Positions 15,498 through 24,881 of a DNA stretch of 42,484 nt are shown piece after piece (position 1 is the first letter of the stretch; every line of letters begins with the position of its first letter). A program made the translations under genes and the position numbers. The stretch comes from JAJRWS01 sp039831705 (GTDB lineage Bacteria; Planctomycetota; Planctomycetia; Pirellulales; Lacipirellulaceae): the NCBI GenBank assembly GCA_039831705.1, contig JBDOMT010000366.1:1-42484 (forward strand). Direction: 5' to 3'. The notes beneath the pieces are model-generated. The model was not told where the DNA came from and did not search any database. It saw nothing but the letters and a program-made list of their open reading frames with translations.

Positions 15498-17471
15498 TCA
15501 TACAACTTTCAACTTTTCCGCCAATTTCAGACTCGTTGCAACGATGCCATTCGCATCGAGTCCCAGATCGGCCAACAGTTCACCTCGTTGACCATGTTCG
15601 ACATAGGTGTCCGGGATGCCAAGTCGACACACGCCCCGTGTATCGAGGCCTGCGGCAACCGCCCCTTCTAATACGGCGCTGCCAAAGCCACCTGCCAGGG
15701 CAGCTTCTTCGACGGTGAGGACGAACGGGCAATCGCGAATTGCCTGGTGGATGGTATCGGTATCCAGCGGTTTGATAAATCGGGCATTGATCACTCCGAC
15801 ATCTAACCCTTGATTCCGTAGAGATTCCGCTGCTGTGACACACTCCACGAGCAAAGCGCCGCAGGCAATCAAACATCCATCGGTCCCCTGACGAACGACT
15901 TCACTTTGTCCATGCTGAATAGGGGCACCTTTGGAGGCAGGCTTGTCTTCGTCGGATCCTATTTCACGATCCACGGTGACCGCAGCCCCTTTGGGGTAAC
16001 GGATAGCACAGGGGCCCGAATGTGCGAGTGCAAACTCCAGCATAGCTGGCAAATCATTCGCATCCCCTGGAGCCATAATGGTCATGTTCGGCAGCAGACG
16101 CAGATACCCCAGATCAAACACTCCATGATGGGTTGGACCATCGGGGCCGGCCAATCCGCCTCGGTCAAGCATGAAGGTGACCGGCAGATTCTGCAGGGCA
16201 ACTTCCTGAAAGATTTGGTCAAAAGCTCGTTGCAAAAAGGTGCTGTAGATATCCACAATGGGTCGCATGCCAACTTTCGCCTGCCCAGCCGCAAACGCCA
16301 CTGCATGCGATTCACAAATGCCCGTATCGAAAAATCGATCGGGCACTTCATCCCGTATCTGCTGGAGTTTGTTGCCCTGGCACATGGCCGCTGTGAGTAC
16401 GGTAACTCGCGGGTTGGTTTGCATTTGTTGGTAGATGGATTCGGCGGCGATATTTGTGTAAGCGTGTGCCGAACTTTTTTCCATCGCCACGATTTTCTCC
16501 TGGCGATGTTCAAATTGAGGGGGAGCGTGAAACAAGGTTGGGTCATCCGCGGCGGGCTGAAAACCGTGGCCCTTTTCTGTCACCACGTGGAGCAGTACCG
16601 GTCCATCGATCCGCTGGGCCATTTTCAGATACTTACGCAGAAGGGCAATGTTATGCCCATCGATGGGGCCGACATAGCGAAATCCCATCTCCTCGAATAA
16701 CATGCCGCCGCTCAAACCGGCCTTGGCGGCTTCTTTCAATTGCACCAGGAGTCGCTCGGTGGGATCCCCTAACAAGGGCACCTTATTGAGCACCTTCAAG
16801 ACTTCATCCTTAAGGCCCGTGTATACTGGATTTAAACGCAAACGATCCAGGTAGTCGGCCATGCTGCCAACCCGTGGGCAGATGGACATGCGATTGTCAT
16901 TGAGCACCATCAGTAAACGCTTGCTTTGCCGACGTGCATTGTTCATGGCTTCAAAGACGATGCCTGATGGAAATGCGCCGTCGCCAATGACTGCTACGGT
17001 CTGCCGGTTTTCTTCAGGCCGTAAAAATTCATCGCCACTGGAAAATCCAAGTGCCGTGGACACACTGGAGCCGGCATGACCGGTCATCAACAGATCGTAA
17101 GGACTTTCCGAAGGGTTGGGGTAGCCCATTAGGCCCCCCTTGGTACGTATGGTATGAAACTGGGGAAAGCGGCCGGTGATTAGTTTATGCGGGTAGATTT
17201 GGTGCCCCGTATCCCAGATGAGCCGATCCCGGGTAAAGTCAAATGTCTGGTGCAAGGCAAGACAAAGCTCCACAACGCCCAGGTTCGAGGCAAAATGGGC
17301 GCTACGACAGGCAACCAGATTGCACAATACTTCACGTATTTCTGTCGCCAGTTGCTCCAATTTAGGGAGCGACAAGGTGCGTAAGTCTTGCGGCCCTTCG
17401 ATGGATGCCAAAAGGGGTGTTGACAGAAGAGATGCTGATTGAAGTAGCTCTGATTTCGATTTTTCCGCCAT
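15498..17471 (-). CDS. dxs: 1-deoxy-D-xylulose-5-phosphate synthase
   Basis: Thiamin-diphosphate enzyme that condenses pyruvate and glyceraldehyde-3-phosphate, the first step of the MEP isoprenoid pathway. 657 aa. Motifs: HFASNLGVVELCLALH, WDTGHQIYPHK, thiamin motif GDGAFPSGIVFEAMNN...NDNRMS, the second-domain glutamate in DTGICESHAVAFAAG, and DRGGLAGPDGPTHHG. In the usual GHAHTSIS block this protein reads GHAGSSVS. ATG 17471 (MAEKSKSEL) is supported by GGAG 8 nt upstream; the longer ORF starts at a TTG inside repeat-like sequence. Downstream of ispA in transcription order, but separated from it by 572 bp of repeats. Confidence 0.94.
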   Translation of the reverse strand: MAEKSKSELLQSASLLSTPLLASIEGPQDLRTLSLPKLEQLATEIREVLCNLVACRSAHFASNLGVVELCLALHQTFDFTRDRLIWDTGHQIYPHKLITGRFPQFHTIRTKGGLMGYPNPSESPYDLLMTGHAGSSVSTALGFSSGDEFLRPEENRQTVAVIGDGAFPSGIVFEAMNNARRQSKRLLMVLNDNRMSICPRVGSMADYLDRLRLNPVYTGLKDEVLKVLNKVPLLGDPTERLLVQLKEAAKAGLSGGMLFEEMGFRYVGPIDGHNIALLRKYLKMAQRIDGPVLLHVVTEKGHGFQPAADDPTLFHAPPQFEHRQEKIVAMEKSSAHAYTNIAAESIYQQMQTNPRVTVLTAAMCQGNKLQQIRDEVPDRFFDTGICESHAVAFAAGQAKVGMRPIVDIYSTFLQRAFDQIFQEVALQNLPVTFMLDRGGLAGPDGPTHHGVFDLGYLRLLPNMTIMAPGDANDLPAMLEFALAHSGPCAIRYPKGAAVTVDREIGSDEDKPASKGAPIQHGQSEVVRQGTDGCLIACGALLVECVTAAESLRNQGLDVGVINARFIKPLDTDTIHQAIRDCPFVLTVEEAALAGGFGSAVLEGAVAAGLDTRGVCRLGIPDTYVEHGQRGELLADLGLDANGIVATSLKLAEKLKVV

Positions 17472-18043
17472 CCAGTACTCCAGTAGGTTTTTGTGAGGAG
17501 TGAGGGGCGAGGATCGCACTTCGCAACTCTCAACGGTCTTGTCGAACAATTGCCCAGTACAGGTTCATTTTAGACAGGATCAACAGGATGTACGAGATGG
17601 ATCAATCCAGTCATGCTTCTTTGCTGAAAAATTTGTCTCACGCCCCTAACCATTCTCAAACGGTAACGTATTGAAATTGTAAGTCCAAAAAGTTAAGCGG
17701 CCCAATACCTAAAGCGACCAAGTGAGTGACGATGCAATTTGTCCTGTCGTACCTACTCGCGGTCTTTTCCACCTTCGTTTGGTTGCATCCCCGAAACCAA
17801 TACATAGAACTAGAAGCAAGCGGCGGACGCAACCAAATAACAATTTTGCGAACTGACATTCAGCTTGAAGATAACATCTTTGCGACTTTGCGTCTTGGCG
17901 AGAGATATAAAAAGGCTCTCGCAAAGACGCAAAGAAAAGAAGGAAGTAGGAGAATCATGGATTTTGTCCCAATAAGACATTATCCTTAAAATCCTGTCTG
18001 AAATATTTTTCAAAATAATTTTTTAACAAGGCAACTCTCAACT
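17472..18043. other. 572-bp spacer between ispA and dxs filled with nested palindromic repeats
   Basis: No gene is supported here. The spacer contains TTTAGACAGGATCAACAGGA (from about 17570) and a distant partial partner AATCCTGTCT near 17991-18000. Inside these lies a CTTTGCG palindrome (17878-17940). A plus-strand ORF at 17726-17989 crosses the palindrome and has no recognisable product. Any xseB-ispA-dxs operon must read through this block or restart inside it. Confidence 0.6.
17878..17940. repeat. Intergenic palindrome, CTTTGCG family
   Basis: The left arm CTTTGCGTCTTGGCGAGAG (17887-17905) pairs with the right arm CTCTCGCAAAGACGCAAAG around ATATAAAAAGG. Similar TTTGCG.CTTTGCG palindromes are widespread intergenic repeats in environmental bacteria (recalled). 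It can form a strong hairpin on either strand. Confidence 0.65.
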
Positions 18044-19012
18044 CTACCTGCTCCTTTGCCCTACGTATTCCGCCAGCTTGGCCAATGGTTCGGACGCTGC
18101 ACCCAAAGGTTTGAGCGCCTGGCATGCTTGGGTTACCAATGTTTGAACCTGGTGTCGACTTGCCTCGACTCCCAGCAGGGACGGATAGGTTGCCTTGCCT
18201 CGCTGACTGTCTTTTCCCAGACGTTTGCCCACAAGGCTCTCATTCTGGGTGAGTGGAGTCTTTGTGTTGACTTTCATCTGATCAGAAGGCAAGTGGTCGG
18301 GATTCTCTTTGGGATCCGCCCCCAACACGTCAAGTAAGTCGTCGACGATTTGAAAAGCGAGGCCCAGGTGGCGACCATAGGTATTCAAGCACTCGATTGT
18401 TTGGAGAGAGGCGTCAGCAACGATCGCACCCAATCGCAATGACACACAAAACAAAGCGCCCGTTTTACGGCGGTGTATTGCTTCAAGTTCTGTGGCGGAT
18501 ACGTTTTGCGTTTCGGCCGCCAGATCTGCCATCTGGCCACCGACTAGCGCTTCGGCTCCTACCGACCGGGCCAATTCGGCACAACAGGCTGCTGCGCGGT
18601 CGGCAGGCGTGATTTCGGTCGCGATTATTTCGAACGCACGGGCCTGTAAGGCATCGCCCACCAGGATGGCGGTTGCTTCGTCATACTGTTTGTGACAGGT
18701 GGGCAGGCCTCTGCGCAAGTCATCGTCGTCCATGGCCGGCAGGTCGTCATGCACTAAAGAATAAGCATGAATCATTTCGACAGCTACCGCAGCCGGCATG
18801 GCAGCGGTCAACAGTCCCCCACAGGCCCGATTCGCCTGCAGTACCAACTGGGGCCGCAATCGTTTACCAGGTGCAAGCAGGCTGTAACGAATCGCCTCAC
18901 TTAACTTGGCAGGACAATTCTCTTGAAAGTGAGAATAATGATCGAGTGCGGAGTCGATTAGCTGACAGGGCGACTGGTCGATAGATAATTCAGTGGAAAC
19001 GCTTACGCTCAT
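18044..19012 (-). CDS. ispA: Polyprenyl (farnesyl/geranylgeranyl) diphosphate synthase
   Basis: Condenses isopentenyl diphosphate with allylic diphosphates. 322 aa. The first aspartate-rich motif is DDLPAMDDDDLRRG (about residues 85-98), the second is QIVDDLLD (about 220), and GKRLRPQLVL and HAYSLVHDD are conserved. Between DDLLDVLG and KDSQRGKATYP an insert of about 30 residues (PKENPDHLPSDQMKVNTK and on) replaces the usual short GKxxGKD link. ATG 19012 (MSVSVSTEL) is preferred because the longer ORF adds residues unlike the family; its ribosome binding site is weak. Chain length of the product is not certain. xseB lies upstream with a 163-bp gap, the common xseB-ispA-dxs order. Confidence 0.92.
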   Translation of the reverse strand: MSVSVSTELSIDQSPCQLIDSALDHYSHFQENCPAKLSEAIRYSLLAPGKRLRPQLVLQANRACGGLLTAAMPAAVAVEMIHAYSLVHDDLPAMDDDDLRRGLPTCHKQYDEATAILVGDALQARAFEIIATEITPADRAAACCAELARSVGAEALVGGQMADLAAETQNVSATELEAIHRRKTGALFCVSLRLGAIVADASLQTIECLNTYGRHLGLAFQIVDDLLDVLGADPKENPDHLPSDQMKVNTKTPLTQNESLVGKRLGKDSQRGKATYPSLLGVEASRHQVQTLVTQACQALKPLGAASEPLAKLAEYVGQRSR

Positions 19013-19175
19013 AGGGGCTCGCAGTCGACCAAAACAAGTTTCGGTACCCTCTCCCTCAGAATGACATGATATACGTCGAGTACTATTATCAAATGGTCTG
19101 CAGTATGGCATCACAAAAAACGGAAAGTTATTTATCGGTCGTTCCTTAGGATTGACCAAATAACTAGTACTTATC

Positions 19176-19592
19176 TTAAAACAGCGTGTCCCCTGCGTCT
19201 ACGTTGGACTTGAAATTCTCTTTGGCCTGCTTGGTACGCGCCGAGCTACTGGAGCTTCGACTTCGTGCTGTTCCCTTTTTTTTCGCCGTTCCCTTTTTTA
19301 TTGTGGCGGGGCTTTTGGGGGAGGGAGAATTGCTTTCTGTAGAGTTCGTCCCGTCATCAAAGGGGGCAGTTATCGGTTTTCCCTGGGCATCGAAGCCACT
19401 GAGTAACTCGACTTTCTTTTCTACTCGGGCGAGCGTTTTGTAGCAAAGGCCCAGGTGGCGGATCCCCTGTTCATATTGCTCTAGCGAGTCATCCAGGGGT
19501 AATTGACCACCTTCGAGTTTACGGATAATCGCTTCGAGTTGCTCTAGAGAGTCTTCGAAACTGAGGGGAGCCTTGGGTTTATTCTTAGACAT
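19176..19592 (-). CDS. xseB: Exodeoxyribonuclease VII small subunit
   Basis: Small helical subunit that binds XseA to form exonuclease VII, which degrades single-stranded DNA. The conserved core spans residues 10-70: SFEDSLEQLEAIIRKLEGGQ, then LPLDDSLEQYEQGI. The family is usually about 75-85 aa, while this is 138 aa because of a Ser/Lys-rich disordered tail (KKGTAKKKGTARSRSSSSS). ATG 19592 is chosen at the start of the conserved region (MSKNKPKAPLSFED). Its partner xseA is 7.2 kb upstream at 26763-27986, with a signalling cluster between them. Confidence 0.92.
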   Translation of the reverse strand: MSKNKPKAPLSFEDSLEQLEAIIRKLEGGQLPLDDSLEQYEQGIRHLGLCYKTLARVEKKVELLSGFDAQGKPITAPFDDGTNSTESNSPSPKSPATIKKGTAKKKGTARSRSSSSSARTKQAKENFKSNVDAGDTLF

Positions 19593-19746
19593 ATTCGTTT
19601 CGCCATCTCGGCAGGTGGATCGGTGGTATTTTAAGTAGCATGGGGCCCATGCTACTACTATACACACATACATGATCCATTCAAGCGTCAGAAGTTTCTT
19701 TGGATCGCCCCATCTGGGTAACTCAGAGAAACAAATTGGAGTTGAA

Positions 19747-19823
19747 ATACAAGCACGAAGCACCAGTAAGTGAGTTACGGGAACCGCATTTCACTCACTT
19801 GCTGGCGCTCCGTGCCTGTATCC
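19747..19823. repeat. Intergenic palindrome, AGYGAGTGAGT family, copy 1
   Basis: ATACAAGCACGAAGCACCAG and TAAGTGAGT on the left pair with ACTCACTTGCTGGCGCTCCG and TGCCTGTAT on the right. It is the same family as the better-preserved copy at 34220-34284. It lies between xseB and the end of the response-regulator gene and could stop transcription from either side. Confidence 0.6.
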
Positions 19824-19842
19824 TCTCAGAACAGCCGCCCCA

Positions 19843-20790
19843 CTAAGATAAACTGTTTTCAATTGGTGCTGTTCGAGTGGTCTCTTGAAATTCTTCAAGA
19901 TGGATTTGAAGGGCTGTCCGCAATCGATCCCAATCGAATGGCTTACTCAGAAACTCACTGGCGCCCAGTCCTCTCATCTTCCGCTCAATACTCGCATCAG
20001 AATGGCCAGTCAAGACGATGACTGGGATATCACACGTCGCCGGCGACTCTTTGAGTCGTCGCAGCACGTAGTCACCATTGCCCTGAGGAAGTTCGTAGTC
20101 GAGGATGATCGCACACGGTGCGTCAAGAAATGCCCGACGATACCCCTCTATGCCCGTTGCCACACGGTTGGTCCGTAAACCATATTCCTCAAGTCGTATC
20201 TGCAAGGCGGTGACAAAATCGTTGTCATCCTCAATGAGCAGCACCCAAGCCTGCTCAGACGGTTGCTTGAACTGATGCGGTTTGACGCCCACCTGATCGT
20301 TGTCTTCCTCAGTTCCCAACATGGCGAACACGGTGTCCATCAGGTCCATGGGGTTATGAGTCATGCAAGCAATGGGTACTTCTTCGGTTTCCTGTACTGA
20401 ATTGGTTGCCGCTACTGCCTCATTGCAATCAAACAAATCTTGCAAAATCGGTTCGATCCGCGACCATACGTCAGGGCACTTGAGAACATAATACGCACAC
20501 AGTTGATGACAACGACGTACGGTATCTTCGTTGGTGCTTCCGGTCAGTATGATCACCGGGATCGACCGGAGTTCTTCATGGCTGGACATCATTTCGCATA
20601 CACTGAGTCCATTGCCACTGGGCATTTCCACATCGAGGATCACCGCATCTGGTCGGCACTGTTCGATGACGCCAAGGGCCGTGGTGGCGTTACGGGCTGT
20701 TTCTACCTTAAAACCAAGCTGCTTACAGCGGCATGATAACAGATTGACAATGTCGGTATCATCGTCGGCGATAAAGATTGTTTTGTTCAT
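19843..20790 (-). CDS. Double-receiver response regulator (REC-REC, no output domain)
   Basis: 315 aa. REC1 (about residues 4-120): acidic ADDDTD, phosphoacceptor in AVILDVEMPSGNG (Asp53), ILTGS and a Lys in YVLKCPDVW. REC2 (about 182-300): LIEDDNDF, AIILDYELPQGNG, IVLTGH and FLSKPFDW. Between them is a linker of about 60 residues without a known fold. There is no DNA-binding or enzymatic output, so it probably passes phosphate or signals by protein contact. It has the same architecture as the neighbour at 20925-21935, suggesting tandem duplication. AAGGA precedes the ATG. It is the last gene of the minus-strand signalling run. Confidence 0.88.
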   Translation of the reverse strand: MNKTIFIADDDTDIVNLLSCRCKQLGFKVETARNATTALGVIEQCRPDAVILDVEMPSGNGLSVCEMMSSHEELRSIPVIILTGSTNEDTVRRCHQLCAYYVLKCPDVWSRIEPILQDLFDCNEAVAATNSVQETEEVPIACMTHNPMDLMDTVFAMLGTEEDNDQVGVKPHQFKQPSEQAWVLLIEDDNDFVTALQIRLEEYGLRTNRVATGIEGYRRAFLDAPCAIILDYELPQGNGDYVLRRLKESPATCDIPVIVLTGHSDASIERKMRGLGASEFLSKPFDWDRLRTALQIHLEEFQETTRTAPIENSLS

Positions 20791-20924
20791 GTTTTAATAT
20801 CCTTGAAATGTTATTTTTATCAGGTTGCAAGAGAGTCGTAGTCAACGGTCTGAATTTGATAATGATGTTCGTCGAATCTGAGACTTTCTGAGTTGTTATG
20901 ACTGTGTACCTCGTTCGAAAAGGG

Positions 20925-21935
20925 TCAGGTGAGCTCTGCGCAGGTTAACGATTGAGGCTCCTTGGGAAGTGCCAGATGGAGTCGTAATTGTTGCAGCAGT
21001 TGGTCGAAAACCAGCGGCTTGTGTAAGTAGGCATCCACTCCCAGGCTGAACATCGTCCGCTCCACGGCCACATTGTCGACCCCGGAAAGGACGATGACCG
21101 GAATGTCGCACAATAGCGAGTGGTCAGTAAAACGCCTGTACACGTAGTTGCCCTCGTCATCGGGCATCTGCATGTCGAGGATGATGACATCGGGTAGGAT
21201 GTCCAGGGCTGTCCAAAAGCCCTGCATTCCATTGAATGCACGATGCACCTCAACCCCATAGGGGCGGAGTCGAATCATGATTGTTTTGGATACATCCGGG
21301 TCGTCGTCAATGCAAAGTACTTTTGGTTGCTTTTCTGAAGTGGCAGTTGCTGAAGGTTCGTCGACCACCAAGGCCGAAGCACGGGGTATCTCGTCGATCT
21401 GATCGGCCTTCGGAGAATTTACAGACTTGAGTGAAACGCCTTGAGAGGTGGCGGGTTGAATTCGATTGTAGCCAACCGGAAGCAGCAGGTCGGAACGATG
21501 CTGAGGCCAATCAGGGTTTTCTTGAACCACTTCTTGATCTTCTTTAGCAACGGCCTGCTCGACCGCAACTTCTAACAGGTCGCAAACAGTCTCTTGCAGT
21601 TGCTGCCACGAGTCGGGGGACTTGAGTACGTATTTTGCTCCCAAATCCCTGGCCCGCCGCTTGGTTGGCTCATCGGAACAGCCGGTATGTATGACCACCG
21701 GAATCTTGGCATATTCGGAGTGGGAAGCGAGCATCTCGCAGACGGTCATGCCATTGCCTCCCGGCATGTTTAAGTCCAGGATAATTAAGTCCGGATGAAT
21801 CTTGTGCGCTCCAAACAGCGCATGGGTGGCGTCCGGTGAGCGCATGGTGGAAAAGCCGAGCTGTCCCAGCCGCATGGAAATTGCCATGCACATGGCGGAG
21901 TCGTCATCGGCGACGAGAATCATTTTTGAATTCAT
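20925..21935 (-). CDS. Double-receiver response regulator (REC-REC, no output domain), paralogue
   Basis: 336 aa. REC1 (about residues 5-122): VADDDSAM, LIILDLNMPGGNG (phosphoacceptor Asp54), VIHTGCSDE and KYVLKSPDSW. REC2 (about 208-325): VLCIDDDPD, VIILDMQMPDDEGNY, VLSGVD and AYLHKPL. A longer Ser/Asp-rich linker separates them. REC2 is closely similar to the stand-alone receiver at 26266-26706 (PKVLCIDDDP and RAFxGMQGxW in both). The ATG lies 2 bp after the stop of the hybrid kinase, with AGGAG inside the kinase end, so the two are almost certainly co-translated and are likely signalling partners. Confidence 0.88.
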   Translation of the reverse strand: MNSKMILVADDDSAMCMAISMRLGQLGFSTMRSPDATHALFGAHKIHPDLIILDLNMPGGNGMTVCEMLASHSEYAKIPVVIHTGCSDEPTKRRARDLGAKYVLKSPDSWQQLQETVCDLLEVAVEQAVAKEDQEVVQENPDWPQHRSDLLLPVGYNRIQPATSQGVSLKSVNSPKADQIDEIPRASALVVDEPSATATSEKQPKVLCIDDDPDVSKTIMIRLRPYGVEVHRAFNGMQGFWTALDILPDVIILDMQMPDDEGNYVYRRFTDHSLLCDIPVIVLSGVDNVAVERTMFSLGVDAYLHKPLVFDQLLQQLRLHLALPKEPQSLTCAELT

Positions 21936-21937
21936 TG

Positions 21938-23943
21938 TTAATTTGCTCCTACGGTCATGGATTGGCCGATGACTTCGTCCAGGGCGATCAAAATCGTTTC
22001 TGGCGGACTCGGCTTCTGGAAGAAATAACGAGCACCCTCGTCCAATGCCTGATCTCGATCATGAAGGCTGGCTGAAAGCATAATCACGGGAATGTCTTTC
22101 GTCTCCGGTTGCTTGACAAGGTGGATGAGGGCGTCCAACCCATTCATTTCCGGCATGTAGTTGTCCATCAGGATCGCATCGGGNNNNNNNNNNAGGGGTG
22201 GTGTTGGTTGGCTGCATCAATGGCCGCCTTGCCATCCCCTGCCGTGATTACCTCGTAGCCACTCGCTTGTAGATGAAACATCAACCCGCGTAGTAATTCA
22301 TGGTCGTCATCTACGATCAGTACTTGAGCTGCGGATGATGCCAGCTGGTCGTCCTCCGTCACGGTGTCGTCCGCAGGGGGTGCATATTTTCCAGCCTCAC
22401 TAGAGCTAAACGCGTATTGTTCGTCCTGGTTGTCAAGATGTCCCGGCAATAACTGACGCAGGATTTCTTTTGCATCTGTTTCAATTTGCCAAGTTCCTTT
22501 CGATTGGATCTCGATTTTCGGCATCTGCAGACAGTCGGGCCGATTTCGGTTGGCTTCGTCCAACGTAGTTTGTATTCGTTGGATAACCGTATCGACCTGG
22601 CCGCTCCTGCAGGCCATCAAGACGATCCACTGCTGTGATGAGACCCGGATTACGGTGTCGCCAGCACGGAACGAGTACTGCAGAAACTCATCCACCGAGT
22701 TGGAGACAGCCCCATCCACCGGCTGCCTCAACGTGGCTTCGAGGATGGACACGTGCGATGCTGGTTCGATCCGCCCCTTGATGCGGTCCAGATAGCGGGT
22801 AGCCAGCTCCACCAGATTCCACGTAGGGATGGTGAACGTAAAGGTACTGCCGTTGCCCGGTTCGCTTTCAACATTCATCTGGCCAAAATTGAGGCCAACC
22901 AGTTCCTTGGCAATGTTCAGCCCCAGACCGAATCCTTTGCTGCTGCTCTTCACCTCCCCATCGAGTTGTTGAAAACGCTCGAAAATTATTTGCAGGTTTT
23001 CCTGTGAGATACCGGGACCGTTGTCGGTTACACCGACAAGAATCTCGGAATTCGCAGGGTGGTGTCTGGCCCAAATCTTGACGCATCCTCCCTCTCCACA
23101 GAACTTGATGGCGTTGATCGCCAGATTGATAATCACCCGGCCAATTTTTTCGGCGTCGCAATAAACGGCCGGAAGGTCTTCATCTAAGGTAAACTCCAAT
23201 TTCACCTTCTTGATGGACGCCTTTTGCTCGAGTGCCGGACGGACATGGCATAACACGTCATGCAGCTCTATTTCTTGCCGCCAGACACTCAACAGTCCGG
23301 CTTCCAACTTGCTGACGTCGAGCATGTCGTCGACCATGTTGGCCAGATCGTCGGTGCGGTCGCTGACGATGTCTAAAAACTCCTTCTGCTGGTCAGTGAC
23401 CGGGCCCGTCAGGCCATCGCGGATGATCGTGGCATATTCTCTGATGACCGTTAACGGAGTGCGGAACTCGTGCGACACTTGATCGACGAATTGGTACGCC
23501 GTCTGATACAGTTCTGCCAACTCGATATTTTTTTGTGCCAATTCGTAGTTCTGTTGATGGAGTTGGAGAAATATCTTGACTTTTGCCTGGAGAATTACGG
23601 AGTCGATCGGTTTGGAAAGATAATCCACAGCGCCTGCTTCGTAGCCTTTGAATATGTGTGTCTTGTCGTTATTGATCGCGGTCACGAAAATGATTGGGAT
23701 ATTGGCTGTGACGTCACGTTCGCGCAACAGAGTGGCAACCTCATAGCCATTCATCTCGGGCATCTGCACATCTAACAGTATCAGTGCAAACTTGTGGCGT
23801 AGGGTCAATGTTAGCGCTTCATTTCCGGATCCGGCCATGATCAGTTCGGCATCCAGTTTTGACAGAATATTTTCCATGGCGTACAGATTTTCAGGTCTGT
23901 CATCCACGACTAATAGTTTTATTTTATTTGGGTCGACTGACAT
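21938..23943 (-). CDS. Hybrid sensor histidine kinase REC-HisKA-HATPase-(degenerate GGDEF-like?)-REC; interrupted by an assembly gap
   Basis: N-terminal REC (about residues 8-125; Asp58 in LILLDVQMPEMNG, Lys111 in YLSKPID), then HisKA with phospho-His158 in VSHEFRTPL and a HATPase (NLAINAIKF, DNGPGIS, GLGLNIAKEL) to about 385. A middle region (about 390-500) contains RAGDTVIRVSSQQWIVLM, which resembles a GGDEF core with the signature lost. A C-terminal REC begins VLIVDDDHELLRG. There is no membrane segment, so it is cytoplasmic. Ten Ns at 22184-22193 break the frame between DAANQHHP and DAILMDNYMPEMNG. A typical receiver would run straight across, so the gene is probably intact at about 663 aa. 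GAAGGAGA precedes ATG 23943. The final Lys lies in YFFQKPS. Confidence 0.85.
22184..22193. other. 10-N assembly gap inside the hybrid kinase
   Basis: On the minus strand the flanks read CACCACCCCT, then Ns, then CCCGATGCG. Both flanks share CCC, and joining CAC CAC CCC directly to GAT GCG restores a continuous receiver domain (HHPDAILMD). The gap is therefore probably a placeholder over an overlap rather than missing sequence. Confidence 0.9.
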
Positions 23944-23969
23944 GTTCTTCTCCTTCGAATGTGCTTGCT

Positions 23970-24881
23970 CTAAGATCTCGCCACTCTTGGTTGCGATGTA
24001 ACGTCTTCTACTGAAAATGGTTTTGCTATTCTGTCCAATCTGTCAAGATCCATCCTGTGATACGTATCTACCTTTTTACGATAGATTTTTTCTTCCTCCA
24101 CATCCCGACCGAAACTTTCTCGTACATAGGAAAAGTCCAGCGTCTCCTTTGCCCCCAGACAAAGGAAACCACCTTCACGCAGGCTCTCTGAAAACAGAGA
24201 ATATACCCGTTGTTTCAGCGATTGATCAAAGTAGATCATCACGTTTTTGCAGAGGATCAAATCCATTTCGCCAAAGGAACCATCGAGCACCAGATTGTGA
24301 TGCGAAAATGTGATGTTCTCCTTCAGGCATTCTTGGATTTTTGCTGATCTATACTGAGCGTGGTAGTAATCCGAAAAGCTGCCATGGCCGCCAGCCGCAA
24401 GGTAGTTTGAGGCACCTTTTCTGATTGTCTCCAGTGAATAAATTCCCTTCTCGGCAGCATGCAGCGAGCTGTTATTGAAGTCCGTGGCGTAGATTCGAGC
24501 CCGATCGTAAAGTCCTTCTTCTTTCAACAAGATTGCCAGAGAGTAAACTTCTTCACCCGTGGCACATCCCGCATGCCAGATTTTTAGTGATGGCAGGGCC
24601 TTCAGAGTTGGCACCACTTTTCTGCGGATCGTCTGGTAGGAGGAAGGATCTCGAAAGAGCTCGGTGACAGCGATCGAGAGAGTCCGCAGCACCTGATTGA
24701 GGAAATTCGCGTCGTGTAAGATCCACGGGACCATATCCGCAAGTTGCGGAAGGTTCGATTGGGTCTGGAGGCTAGTCAGACGACGATGCAGCGACGGCCG
24801 TGTATAATGGCGGAAGTCGTACCTGCAGGTACGCTGAATCGCATTCAGCACCAGCTCAAGTTCTTTTGTTTCTGAGTTCAT
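23970..24881 (-). CDS. cheR: CheR-type protein-glutamate methyltransferase
   Basis: Family members transfer methyl from S-adenosylmethionine to glutamates of chemoreceptors. 303 aa. Helical N-domain (about residues 1-75), then the SAM-binding domain with IWHAGCATGEEVYSLA (about 112-127), ATDFNNSSL (about 146), FGEMDLILCKNVMIYFD and LCLGAKETL. The ATG at 24881 overlaps the upstream stop as ATGA, so it is preferred over the in-frame ATG at 24911. There is no receptor, CheB, CheA or CheW in view. The gene instead sits directly before a hybrid kinase, an arrangement of alternative, non-flagellar Che-like phosphorelays. The substrate is unknown; the 26-bp gap to the kinase gene suggests one transcript. 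Confidence 0.9.
   Translation of the reverse strand: MNSETKELELVLNAIQRTCRYDFRHYTRPSLHRRLTSLQTQSNLPQLADMVPWILHDANFLNQVLRTLSIAVTELFRDPSSYQTIRRKVVPTLKALPSLKIWHAGCATGEEVYSLAILLKEEGLYDRARIYATDFNNSSLHAAEKGIYSLETIRKGASNYLAAGGHGSFSDYYHAQYRSAKIQECLKENITFSHHNLVLDGSFGEMDLILCKNVMIYFDQSLKQRVYSLFSESLREGGFLCLGAKETLDFSYVRESFGRDVEEEKIYRKKVDTYHRMDLDRLDRIAKPFSVEDVTSQPRVARS

Noticed and set aside
15906..16700. 264-aa plus-strand ORF
   Set aside because: It is antisense to the well-supported dxs gene and has no recognisable domain.
17726..17989. 87-aa plus-strand ORF in the ispA-dxs spacer with a hydrophobic N-terminus
   Set aside because: It runs through the CTTTGCG palindrome, has no convincing ribosome binding site, and its second half is repeat sequence.
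23970..24881. Classical flagellar chemotaxis operon
   Set aside because: No receptor, cheA, cheW, cheB or flagellar genes are near; cheR sits with hybrid kinase and receiver genes instead.
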